Origin: Dehalococcoidia bacterium UBA2991
Lineage (GTDB): Bacteria > Chloroflexota > Dehalococcoidia > Tepidiformales > Tepidiformaceae
DNA length: 64,000 nucleotides
Direction of reading: 5' to 3'
Assembly: GCA_002346645.1 (NCBI GenBank)
Contig: DEAD01000008.1
Coordinates: 1-64,000 of the forward strand
This document shows positions 1-8,371 of this stretch, in pieces. Position numbers and translations under genes: made by a program. The notes under the pieces were generated by a model. That model worked only from the letters and a program-made list of their open reading frames with translations, made no database searches and had not been told where the DNA came from. Each line of letters starts with the position of its first letter. Positions within the stretch are counted from its first letter, which is position 1.

Positions 1-1
1 G

Positions 2-733
2 CCTCAGCACTACGAAAAGTACGAGTTCGAAAAACGTTATAAGCAGATGCATGTCGCCAAAGTTATCGCCTCGAACTGGAAAATTACCCAAGAGGCATTC
101 ATGGAGGGCTACCACGTTATGGCAACCCACCCGCAGGCAATGGCTTTCGGCGGTGATGGGGCCAACATGCAATACGACGTCTTTGGCAATTGGTCCCGGG
201 CGATAACTGTGGGTGCGAACGTAAGCCCGCAACGCGGAATCTTTCCTGACCCTGAACAGGTCTTCGAAATACGAAAGGGCGGAGCCGAGCTAGCGCGCGA
301 GGGTCTGCGCATGGCCCTAGGAGATAAGGCAGACACTTTCTGCGACGCAGAAGTGATCGATGGGTACTTCAATAACCTTTTCCCGAACTTCCATCCCTGG
401 GGTTGCTTTAGTCGCATCGTGTATCGCTTCCGGCCCTATGGAGACGACCCGAATCGCAGCATCATGGAAGTCATCTACATGGTGCCGTGGCCAGAAGGGG
501 AGGAAAAACCACCAGCAGCACCGATGCACTGGCTGACCGAGGACGAGGACTTCACCCTTGCTCCGGAAATGGGAGGTCTCGCGCGAGTTTTAAACCAGGA
601 CTGTTACAACCTTCCAAAGATTCAAAAAGGCCTGAAGACCAAGGTAGACCCATACGTTTACTTCTCCGCCTATGCGGAGGGAAAGATCCGGCACTTCCAC
701 GAGCTATACGACAATTGGATCGGAGGAGAATAA
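2..733 (+). CDS. Rieske non-heme iron oxygenase, alpha subunit (C-terminal part)
   Basis: The reading frame is open from base 2, so the start lies before the window and the visible ATG at 47 is internal. What remains is the catalytic domain of an aromatic-ring-hydroxylating (Rieske) oxygenase. The NWKITQEAFMEGYHV segment carries the mononuclear-iron histidines in an H-x4-H arrangement (GYH...ATHP). The later NQDCYNLPKIQKGL segment matches the family region holding the third ligand, Asp. The Rieske [2Fe-2S] domain would be upstream and is not visible. The next gene, a P450, starts 3 bases after the stop and its ribosome site lies inside this gene, so the two are co-transcribed. This suggests a catabolic oxygenase unit. 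The substrate cannot be read from the sequence. Confidence 0.9.
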   Translation, partial: PQHYEKYEFEKRYKQMHVAKVIASNWKITQEAFMEGYHVMATHPQAMAFGGDGANMQYDVFGNWSRAITVGANVSPQRGIFPDPEQVFEIRKGGAELAREGLRMALGDKADTFCDAEVIDGYFNNLFPNFHPWGCFSRIVYRFRPYGDDPNRSIMEVIYMVPWPEGEEKPPAAPMHWLTEDEDFTLAPEMGGLARVLNQDCYNLPKIQKGLKTKVDPYVYFSAYAEGKIRHFHELYDNWIGGE

Positions 734-736
734 GCC

Positions 737-2011
737 GTGACAACAGGCTTGGCGGACTATGGTTTCCTCAAGTTAAACGAACAGATCTTGGCAAACCCTT
801 ATCCGTTTTACCAAGCACTCCGGGACCAGGCTCCTATCTATCGAGAACCGGATTTCGGGGTATTTCTACTGAGTCGTTATGAAGACATCCTCGAAGTTAA
901 CGCTCAGCCTGAAGTGTTCTCTAGCATCCTCGTGGCAAATGCCCCCTACACAGATCCACCCGCACCCTTAGATAAGCTAGCTGAATGGCGCGCAGAGCAG
1001 CCATTTAGCGACAAGATCCTTTCGAATGACCCACCCGACCACACCCGGCACAAACGGCTTATCAACCGTTTCTTCACGCCCCGCCATGTCGCTGCGCTTG
1101 AGCCACGAGTTCGAGAGATAACCAACGAAATCATTGATGCGTTCATTGATCGGGGTGAAGTGGAGTTCGTGACGGAGTTCGCACATATGCTCCCGCGTCT
1201 CGTCGTAGGGGAATTAATAGGGGTTCCTGCAGCGGATGCCGACAACTTCAAGCAATACTTCATGGAACGACTCGCAAAGATGGAGCGCTCTGCCCGGGAC
1301 CCCAAGGCTGTCTACCAACAACAGGAAGAAGGTCGCGAAGAGATCACGGAAAACGAGTTTCTGACGGACTACTTCATGAAGGCAATCGCCGAACGGCGAA
1401 AAGACCCACAGGGCGACATCATGAGCGACCTCGCTAACGCCACCTTCACAGATACGGACGAACCAGTGCCACTGGAATCTCTGGTGAGCATGATTACTCT
1501 CCTTTATTCGGCGGGAGGTGACGCTAACACCCCAGAATTGATGACCAATTCCCTGCTTGTACTCCTGCGACAGCCTGACGTTATGCAAGCACTTCGAGAT
1601 GACCCCTCCCTATCAGGAGGATTCATCGAGGAGGTACTTAGGTATGACACGCCCGTGCCAGGAGTCTTCCGTATCGCCCTCGAGGACACTCGCGTTGCTG
1701 GCATACCGGTAAAGCGTGGCGAGAAGCTAATGATTCTTTATGGCTCGGGAAACCATGACCCTGCCAAGTTCGAAGATGGAGAAGTGTTCAACCTTGGTCG
1801 CGAACAATCCTGCCCGCACCTTGGCTTCGGGCACGGTGTCCACTACTGCCCAGGGGCAGGCCTCGCCAGGCAGGAGGGACGGGTAGCAGTACAAGAACTA
1901 CTGCGGCGCATGGGTGATATCGAAATGATGGAGGGCGACCCACCCTATGTACCCAGCGTTATCCAACGCATTCCGATAAGACTAAAACTTAGTTTCACAA
2001 GACTAGCCTGA
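737..2011 (+). CDS. Cytochrome P450
   Basis: A 424-residue soluble bacterial P450 with no membrane anchor. The heme-binding loop GFGHGVHYCPGAGLAR is present, with the thiolate Cys at about residue 371. The K-helix ExxR is E299-V-L-R302, and the I-helix oxygen-binding segment reads AGGDANTPE. Length is normal for class I bacterial P450s, which take electrons from a ferredoxin and reductase; neither is encoded nearby. The start is GTG, preceded by GGAGG at 722-726 inside the upstream gene. It is probably co-transcribed with the Rieske oxygenase, so it may act on the same substrate class (inference). Confidence 0.95.
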   Translation: MTTGLADYGFLKLNEQILANPYPFYQALRDQAPIYREPDFGVFLLSRYEDILEVNAQPEVFSSILVANAPYTDPPAPLDKLAEWRAEQPFSDKILSNDPPDHTRHKRLINRFFTPRHVAALEPRVREITNEIIDAFIDRGEVEFVTEFAHMLPRLVVGELIGVPAADADNFKQYFMERLAKMERSARDPKAVYQQQEEGREEITENEFLTDYFMKAIAERRKDPQGDIMSDLANATFTDTDEPVPLESLVSMITLLYSAGGDANTPELMTNSLLVLLRQPDVMQALRDDPSLSGGFIEEVLRYDTPVPGVFRIALEDTRVAGIPVKRGEKLMILYGSGNHDPAKFEDGEVFNLGREQSCPHLGFGHGVHYCPGAGLARQEGRVAVQELLRRMGDIEMMEGDPPYVPSVIQRIPIRLKLSFTRLA

Positions 2012-2060
2012 CTCCACAGCAGACAGTTACTAAATCACTAGGTACTTATTCAGCGAGATA

Positions 2061-2987
2061 TCAAATGATCAGCAACTGCTCAAAGTCTTCGTCCGGCATG
2101 TCTGCTGGCACAGGTTGACCAGGGCCAAAAACGGTCGCATCCCCTCCACCGCTTGTAACTGACATCCTTCCAAGATTGACCAGCTGACGGACAGCACGAT
2201 CGGCCGCTCGCGGATCATGAAGCACAGGCAATCCCAAACGAGTCCGAAACACTGAACGGGCATCCGCAACGGTCCCCCCAAAAAGTTCCCGCTCTGAGAC
2301 CTGAAGCTCTGCAAGGGCAACATCAAAGCCCTGCTGAGGAAAACGGTCATATAGAAGGGGTAAGAGGTGCATCGAAAGGGTATCCGAAGCCCCTCCCAGC
2401 CTTATCACTTCACTGGAGGAGCATCCCTCAGGGGGAGGTGAATCCCACCAAACCCATCGTCCATAAAGCTTCCTAAGAAGCTCGCCCAAAGCTGTTGAAG
2501 AAGTCCATCGCTCCAGAGCAGCCTGGGCCGAGGAAGGCTCGACCTCTGCAGCACGCCGGCAGAGCTCCAGTACCTCACTCCTGATCGGAGAACGGGAGTC
2601 ACTAAGATCACAGTCGACTTCATACGGTTCCAACAAAAGAAATGTGTTGGCGTGTGCCGTACCCCAATTGACCACTAAGCGGCGTTCGTCCTCCGGTAGT
2701 TGCCGTAAAGAAAGAATAGGGGTGAGCTGACCATCATCAAGGGCACGGCGCGCCCGTAAAAATCGCCGCCAAGCTTTCGAGCCTTCGAGATAGACCGGAC
2801 TATTCGAGAGCTTAAAAGGACGGTCAGTTCGAGAAACATCGTAAATAACCCCTCGAGCTGCTCCAGCAAGATCCTGGAGAGCCCGCAGAAAAATACGCTC
2901 CTCTGGGAAATCAGATTGGGGATGCCCAACCAGATCCAAAGACCCCCGCTGCTTGCGCTTCCACAAACCCCTAATAGCCATGCACAC
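2061..2987 (-). CDS. Hypothetical protein
   Basis: I do not recognise this 308-residue protein. It has no signal peptide or membrane segment and is rich in Arg, Glu and Leu. It has a mainly helical look, with a tryptophan-rich centre (YGRWVWWDSPPPEG, roughly residues 170-190) and an acidic C-terminus (DMPDEDFEQLL). The reading frame starts with GTG at 2987; an in-frame ATG two codons later (2981) is an equally good start. It stands alone, converging with the P450 gene and diverging from the DUF2339 gene. Its length and uninterrupted frame support a real gene. Confidence 0.6.
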   Translation of the reverse strand: MCMAIRGLWKRKQRGSLDLVGHPQSDFPEERIFLRALQDLAGAARGVIYDVSRTDRPFKLSNSPVYLEGSKAWRRFLRARRALDDGQLTPILSLRQLPEDERRLVVNWGTAHANTFLLLEPYEVDCDLSDSRSPIRSEVLELCRRAAEVEPSSAQAALERWTSSTALGELLRKLYGRWVWWDSPPPEGCSSSEVIRLGGASDTLSMHLLPLLYDRFPQQGFDVALAELQVSERELFGGTVADARSVFRTRLGLPVLHDPRAADRAVRQLVNLGRMSVTSGGGDATVFGPGQPVPADMPDEDFEQLLII

Positions 2988-3173
2988 AGCCTATCGCATC
3001 AATTAGTCGCAGGGCCTTGTTTTGCTTCCTAAAACCAGTGGGAACCAAAGGAAATGAAAAACGCTGGCTATTATAATGTTAGCGGTGTCAGCCAAGAGGA
3101 AAGGACCAATTAAACGAAATGCAGCAAGAGCTAAGCTGGAGGCTAGGCTCCTACTGGCATCCTGGCTTAGCTC

Positions 3174-5201
3174 ATGACCTGCTCCAACTGCGGCCAAGCT
3201 TTTTCAGGATCTGGGCCATGCCCCTCCTGCGGAATAACTGAACCTTCCAAAGCAACAAGCTCTCCAGAGAACCCTCGCCCTGAAAATGAAGAGATCCGCC
3301 AGCTTCAGGAGATGGTTCTTTCACTGACCACAGAAATCAAGAGCTTAGCGGAACGCCTCACCGCTATGGAGGAGGACCCATCTGCCCCTCTTGAGCGCAA
3401 AGTACCTCCCACCCCCCTTCCATCCAATGCCACTCCGGAAACTGAGAAAGGTCCTGCTTTCCTCCACCGCCAGCACCAACCGGAGACTGAAACAACCGGC
3501 GCTATTCCAGCCAGCAAGCCTGCCCATAGCTCCAGCTGGGCAATTGATGTTAGTCACTCAAATTTCGAGTGGTTATTAGGTGGGAACTGGCTAGCTCGCA
3601 TCGGGGTCGTAGCATTAATCGTGGGAATAGCGTTCTTCATAAGCCTTTCCATCGATCGAGGTTGGCTCAGTGAGACAGGACAGATCACCCTAGGTGTGCT
3701 GGCCGGTGTGGCATTTCTGGGAGCAGGAGAATACTTCCGCAACCGCTACGTCCCCTGGGCGCAGGCCATGGCCGGCGGCGGCCTTGCCATCTTCTACCTA
3801 TCTATCTATGCCGGGTTCGCCCTTTACGATTTATTCTCCCCTCTAGCTGCTTTGGGCTTATTCGGATTGATCACCCTGGCAGGAGTCATTCAATCTCTAC
3901 GCCACGAATCGATCGCCTTGGCCGTTTTAGCAATCTTCAGCGGATTTGCCACACCGCTACTTTTGCAAGACCCACTACCGGACAAGCTCTTGCTTTTAGC
4001 CTACGTACTAGTGCTAGACGTAGGCGTTTTAGCACTGGCTAGCTTTCGTACCTGGCGTTGGTTAACTTTCCCTGCATGGATTGCCTCTCTTATTGTCTTG
4101 ACGTTCTGGGTTGACCAGCTCAACCCCTCCACTGGCCTCCAACAAGTTGCAATCTCTGCGGTCTTCCTCCTCTTCATGGGATCTACCATCGCCTTCCATG
4201 TCGTCCAACGAAAACCCGCCGGAGTAGTCGACCTTTTACTTTTAGTAGGGAACGGCCTCGCTTACCTCGCCATCAGCTATGACGTCATGTACGACATCTA
4301 TCGCCCATGGATGGGGGGCTTCACGGCGCTATTGGCAGTTTTCTATGTCCTGCTCACCATTGCTTTCCGCTTTAGGCCTTCCACAGCCCCACTCCCCATA
4401 GAGGCCCAATCGGGCCCTACGTTCCTGCCCAAAAAAGGGGCAACCTCCTCAATCCCCTTGGTCACATTTACAGCAGCTTTTGCGGTCTTGCTTGCTGCGC
4501 TAGCGGTACCCACCCAAGTAGGGGGTATTTGGGTCACCATGCTATGGGGGTTGGAAGCTCTTGTTCTAATCTGGCTTTCGTTTGCTTTTAGCTTCCCCGA
4601 ATTGCGGTGGTCTGCATACTTGCTACTGACAACGATGGTGGTATGGCTAGGAGCAATTCAAACTAGCAATTTCGACCTGGAAACCATTCGCCCGGTCATC
4701 AATTTGCGATTCCTAGTATTCGGAGTGGGCGTTGGTAGCCTCTATTCCGCATTGTTGATGGTCCGCAGGCGAACCGGTCTACTAAGTTTTGAACTCAACA
4801 AGCACGAGGAACAAAGAGCCTCAATAGCTCTGTTTGGACTTGCCAATCTGACCACGCTTTGGATCTTGTCCGCTGAAGTGTTGGCATCAGCAGATAGTGC
4901 CTTCTTCGATCTGAGCACATACGCAAGCGAAAACGTTTCCGTCTTAGGCTTAACCTTGTTGTGGAGTATTTACGGGGCCGCCCTCATGGTGGGAGGGATT
5001 TTCCTGCAATCACGTTGGGTCCGGCTCGGTGGTTTAGCTCTTCTCTCCATCTCAGTCATCAAATTGTTCGTCTATGACTCTCAGGCACTCGCGCAAACCT
5101 ATCGAGTTATTGCATTCTTAGGCTTGGGCGCAATCCTTACGGCGGGGGGGTTCCTTTACCAGCGTCACAGCAAAACGATCCGAGGTTTCCTATTTGAATA
5201 A
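3174..5201 (+). CDS. DUF2339 family integral membrane protein with N-terminal zinc ribbon
   Basis: A 675-residue protein. The first 20 residues form a C-x2-C-x9-C-x2-C zinc ribbon (Cys 3, 6, 16 and 19). A short predicted coiled coil (about residues 40-65, EEIRQLQEMVLSLTTEIKSL) and a Pro-rich linker follow. From about residue 130 there is a long series of hydrophobic segments (about 15 or more) beginning NWLARIGVVALIVGIAFFI, typical of DUF2339 predicted membrane proteins. Family function is unknown. It appears to be monocistronic. The only promoter-like element upstream is TATAAT at 3072-3077, without a convincing -35 box. Confidence 0.85.
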   Translation: MTCSNCGQAFSGSGPCPSCGITEPSKATSSPENPRPENEEIRQLQEMVLSLTTEIKSLAERLTAMEEDPSAPLERKVPPTPLPSNATPETEKGPAFLHRQHQPETETTGAIPASKPAHSSSWAIDVSHSNFEWLLGGNWLARIGVVALIVGIAFFISLSIDRGWLSETGQITLGVLAGVAFLGAGEYFRNRYVPWAQAMAGGGLAIFYLSIYAGFALYDLFSPLAALGLFGLITLAGVIQSLRHESIALAVLAIFSGFATPLLLQDPLPDKLLLLAYVLVLDVGVLALASFRTWRWLTFPAWIASLIVLTFWVDQLNPSTGLQQVAISAVFLLFMGSTIAFHVVQRKPAGVVDLLLLVGNGLAYLAISYDVMYDIYRPWMGGFTALLAVFYVLLTIAFRFRPSTAPLPIEAQSGPTFLPKKGATSSIPLVTFTAAFAVLLAALAVPTQVGGIWVTMLWGLEALVLIWLSFAFSFPELRWSAYLLLTTMVVWLGAIQTSNFDLETIRPVINLRFLVFGVGVGSLYSALLMVRRRTGLLSFELNKHEEQRASIALFGLANLTTLWILSAEVLASADSAFFDLSTYASENVSVLGLTLLWSIYGAALMVGGIFLQSRWVRLGGLALLSISVIKLFVYDSQALAQTYRVIAFLGLGAILTAGGFLYQRHSKTIRGFLFE

Positions 5202-5296
5202 CAAGGACAACCGGAACCCACATGGTGGAGCACCAAAACGAACCTTTTACGCTGAAACCCATGTAGCTTTAAGCCTGGACGTAGGCAGGAAGCAGC

Positions 5297-7609
5297 TTGA
5301 AGAAAATGGCCCTTCCAAGATTACGCGCACGAAGGGGAAAACCTCCTTCTGCTGGCATACAGTCTCCTCCTAACCTGCTCTCTCATGAAAGGGCAACCTG
5401 GTTCCCGGCACTCGCTTTGTCAGCCGCTGCGCTGGTGCTGTTAGCCACTATCGGGTGCGGTTCCGACGAGACGGCAACACCGCGAGACGAGACCTCCCCT
5501 TACTTCGACCTCGATCGCGTATTGGATATAGCTATAGAGATAGACCCTGAAGACTGGGAAACCCTGCGCCACCAGACCCGCACTTTCGAAGATCTCATGG
5601 CAGAGATCGAGAAGTACCAGCTCTCCCGACCTTTTGCAGACATTTACACCTGGTTCCGAAGCACAGTGACAGTAGACGGAGAAACCTACGAGGAGGTGGG
5701 CATCCGCAAGAAGGGATTTCTCGGTTCTCAAAGCGACGAAAAACCGTCCCTCAAGCTTCGGTTCGACAAGTACGTAGACGATCAGGCATTGGGTGGGGTC
5801 ATGGAGCGCATGACCCTCAACAACAGCGTTCAGGATCGCTCGATGGTCAATACCTGCCTAGCCCTCCAGGTCTTTGCCAAGGCAGGTATCCCCGCGTCAC
5901 GCTGCAGCTTCGCCACTATTTCAGTGAATGGACAGCCCCTTGGTCTGTACCTTCACGTGGAGGAGCTCAAGCAACCCTTCCTAGAGCACCATTTCACAAC
6001 CTCCGAGGGAAACCTTTATGAGGGCACAGTCAGCGACTTCACCCCTGAATTCCGGGGCACCATCGAGAAGAAGAACAATGAAGACGAGGACGATTGGTCG
6101 GACATCGATGCTGTTGTGGCTGCACTCCAGGACCCTTCCGAAGCCGGGTTAACGGCACTATCCAACATGGTGGACCTGGACAGCTTCCTCACCTTTTGGG
6201 CCGTGGAAGTGCTGGTAGGACACTGGGATGGCTATGCCGGCAACAGGAACAACTACCAGTTTTACCGTGAACCCGATGGACGCTTTGTCTTCATCCCGTG
6301 GGGGGTCGACTCAGCATTTCTCCTGCAGGAAGACCCCAACCCGTTCGACGGAATCAGCAAACCCCCACCATCGGTGCTGGCCTTTACCGCCATCCCTTAC
6401 CGGCTATACCACGATGACAACTGGCGAGACATGTACGTCAGTCGGATGAAGCAGCTTCTAGATACAGTCTGGGACGAAGACGAGTTACTCAGGAGTGTTG
6501 ACGCACTAGCAGCCGTCGTCCAGCAGCATGCTCTACCCAAAAACAAAGCAGGAGCCGCTGTTGATGCCGAACGAGTGCGTCAGTTCATTCTGAAGCGACG
6601 AGCCGAGATCCTGGAAGACCTCATGCCGGTTCCCCCAGCGTGGCCAACCCCCGAGTTCCAACCAGAGCAGCGCGAAGCAGAAGACATCTCGGAAGATGAG
6701 TACGGCACGTTAACAGTTCATTTCGAGACCAACTGGGAAAGTGTCGAGAATGAGAACGTGTTCGAACAAGGAAAGGTTTCCTTTCTTGAGATAGACGGAG
6801 AAGAGATAAATCCCGACCAACTAACCCTGGGAGTACTTGCCGGATATGCAGACAAAGAGGAGCAGGCCCTTCTCCCAAATATCAAAGCCGCCACCATCGT
6901 TTTCCTCAGCATGGAGGAGGACTATTCCGTATCAGGGTTCAGCCTTGTCCTGCCTATTGCTGACCTAACCGACGGCACCACACTTATCTTCGGCAGGGAC
7001 CAGATCGCTGGAGGCGTATGGTGGATTCCTGTTGAGAGCCCAACACCCACCGACTTTATTCCCTTCAGAGAAGGCCAGCTTCAGCTGGTAGAGGCGAGTA
7101 CGAGCGGGGGGGGGACCATCTCAGGCACCTTTTCCGCCTCCTGGGGAAATCCCCCAGATGCCCCCCCTCCTGCCCAGTCGCAAGAAGCAGAGGCTAGTAC
7201 AGAGGTCAGTCTTTTAGGTCTCGTGATCAACGAGATCGCTGCCCAGGGGGAACCCTTGGATTGGTTCGAACTCCACAACTCTTCCGACTCTTACCTAGCC
7301 CTCGCAAACTTCGTCATGGCAGACGACCTCTCAGATCCCGAGAAGCGAGTAGCCTTTCCTGATGACTTGTTACTTCCTCCGGGCGGATACCTTCGAATTG
7401 AACTGGATAAGGATGGCTGGCCCGGTTTCGCTCTAGGTAGAGACGAGGAGCTGGGAATCTGGACAACCGATGGAACTCTCGTAGCCCAAGTGGACTGGGA
7501 GAAGGGGCAAGCCGATGAGGGTACTAGCTACGCACGAGTCCCAGACGTAACCGGTAACTTCCAGACCGTAAGCAATCCCACTCCAGGGAGCGCAAATCAG
7601 GCCGACTAG
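5297..7609 (+). CDS. CotH-like kinase family lipoprotein with C-terminal lamin-tail domain
   Basis: A 770-residue exported protein. A long N-region leads into a hydrophobic stretch and a lipobox-like LLATIGCG, predicting a lipoprotein anchored by Cys at about residue 54. The central region (about 75-440) matches CotH-fold kinases: PLGLYLHVEE, NRNNYQFYREPDGRFVF and the metal-binding PWGVDSAF. Near the C-terminus (about 650-765) is a lamin-tail domain, starting LVINEIAAQGEPLDWFELHN. CotH proteins are atypical surface kinases; the lamin-tail is a beta-sandwich common on exported proteins. The open frame starts with TTG at 5297 after AGGAAG, and ATG at 5306 is an alternative. It is probably an extracytoplasmic protein-modifying or adhesive factor; the substrate is unknown. 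Confidence 0.85.
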   Translation: MKKMALPRLRARRGKPPSAGIQSPPNLLSHERATWFPALALSAAALVLLATIGCGSDETATPRDETSPYFDLDRVLDIAIEIDPEDWETLRHQTRTFEDLMAEIEKYQLSRPFADIYTWFRSTVTVDGETYEEVGIRKKGFLGSQSDEKPSLKLRFDKYVDDQALGGVMERMTLNNSVQDRSMVNTCLALQVFAKAGIPASRCSFATISVNGQPLGLYLHVEELKQPFLEHHFTTSEGNLYEGTVSDFTPEFRGTIEKKNNEDEDDWSDIDAVVAALQDPSEAGLTALSNMVDLDSFLTFWAVEVLVGHWDGYAGNRNNYQFYREPDGRFVFIPWGVDSAFLLQEDPNPFDGISKPPPSVLAFTAIPYRLYHDDNWRDMYVSRMKQLLDTVWDEDELLRSVDALAAVVQQHALPKNKAGAAVDAERVRQFILKRRAEILEDLMPVPPAWPTPEFQPEQREAEDISEDEYGTLTVHFETNWESVENENVFEQGKVSFLEIDGEEINPDQLTLGVLAGYADKEEQALLPNIKAATIVFLSMEEDYSVSGFSLVLPIADLTDGTTLIFGRDQIAGGVWWIPVESPTPTDFIPFREGQLQLVEASTSGGGTISGTFSASWGNPPDAPPPAQSQEAEASTEVSLLGLVINEIAAQGEPLDWFELHNSSDSYLALANFVMADDLSDPEKRVAFPDDLLLPPGGYLRIELDKDGWPGFALGRDEELGIWTTDGTLVAQVDWEKGQADEGTSYARVPDVTGNFQTVSNPTPGSANQAD

Positions 7610-7640
7610 TAAGACTCCTCAGATATACCAGAACCCAAGG

Positions 7641-7716
7641 TGGTGGAGCTGGGGGGATTCGAACCCCCTACCTTTTGACTGCCAGTCAAACGCTCTCCCA
7701 ATTGAGCTACAGCCCC
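7641..7716 (-). tRNA. tRNA-Ala (anticodon GGC)
   Basis: Read on the minus strand, the sequence folds as a full cloverleaf. The acceptor stem is GGGGCTG/CAGCTCC with one G-U pair. The D arm is GCTC...GAGC. The anticodon stem TTTGA/TCAAA closes the loop CTGGCAG, giving anticodon GGC (Ala, reading GCC/GCU). The T arm is GGGGG-TTCGAAT-CCCCC, the discriminator is A, and a genomically encoded CCA ends the gene. It is 76 nt in length. It lies between the CotH gene and a small unknown gene. Confidence 0.97.
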
Positions 7717-7897
7717 ACATCGGAGGCCCGATCGTAGCAGGCGATTTGCTCTCGGTCCCGCATCGCCAACCACCCTAGTAGCTAACACGAATCTAGGAGG
7801 GGCATGGCAAGCCAGCGAGCACGCGGGTAAACTGAGCAGTGGTGGGGTGTCGACCATTCTCGCGTCGATTGCCTTGGTGTGTTGCAAGGAGCACTTG

Positions 7898-8320
7898 ATG
7901 CGAGCAGAGACCGGCGATGTCGCCTTCCGACTGCTTCTCGCCCTTGGCGAGAGTTGGGATGCCCTCCAGCGAGCGTCGATAGACCCGTCCTCAAAAGGAC
8001 TCTATCTAACAAAAGAGTATCTCGGGGGATACACCCGCTTCAGCGCGGGCCCTTCGACAAGCCCTCGATTGATAGTCGAATGGAATGAATCAACTCGTCA
8101 TCTGCGAGTGCTTCGTTGCCATGATTGGCCAGGTTTCGAAGCAGTAGTTTCAAGCACCGTGGCCTATGTTCGCGATGAGGCGCGCGAACAGGGAATTATC
8201 GACAGTGTTGATGACGTGTTGGTCAGGGCTTGCGAGGAACCCACATTGCCAGCAAGGCGCACAGTGCTCCCCGGAGCAATGGAAGAACCTGATGTTGAGC
8301 CAGTGCGAAAGCGTGCCTAA
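7898..8320 (+). CDS. Hypothetical protein
   Basis: A 140-residue soluble protein that I do not recognise. The frame is open further upstream to a GTG at 7847. The ATG at 7898 is preferred because AAGGAG (7886-7891) sits six bases before it. The protein contains no cysteine motif or membrane segment. It has a central beta-rich segment (RLIVEWNESTRHLRVLRCHDW) and a charged, Pro-containing tail. It is flanked by tRNA-Ala and converges with accDA, so context gives no functional hint. Confidence 0.55.
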   Translation: MRAETGDVAFRLLLALGESWDALQRASIDPSSKGLYLTKEYLGGYTRFSAGPSTSPRLIVEWNESTRHLRVLRCHDWPGFEAVVSSTVAYVRDEAREQGIIDSVDDVLVRACEEPTLPARRTVLPGAMEEPDVEPVRKRA

Positions 8321-8371
8321 AGGCCCTTCGTCAACCGCTATTCTCCAAGTTTTCCAAAGTAACTAATTTAG

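Noticed and set aside
3072..3077. TATAAT as promoter for the DUF2339 gene
   Set aside because: No -35 box is found 16-18 bases upstream, so it was not listed as a promoter.
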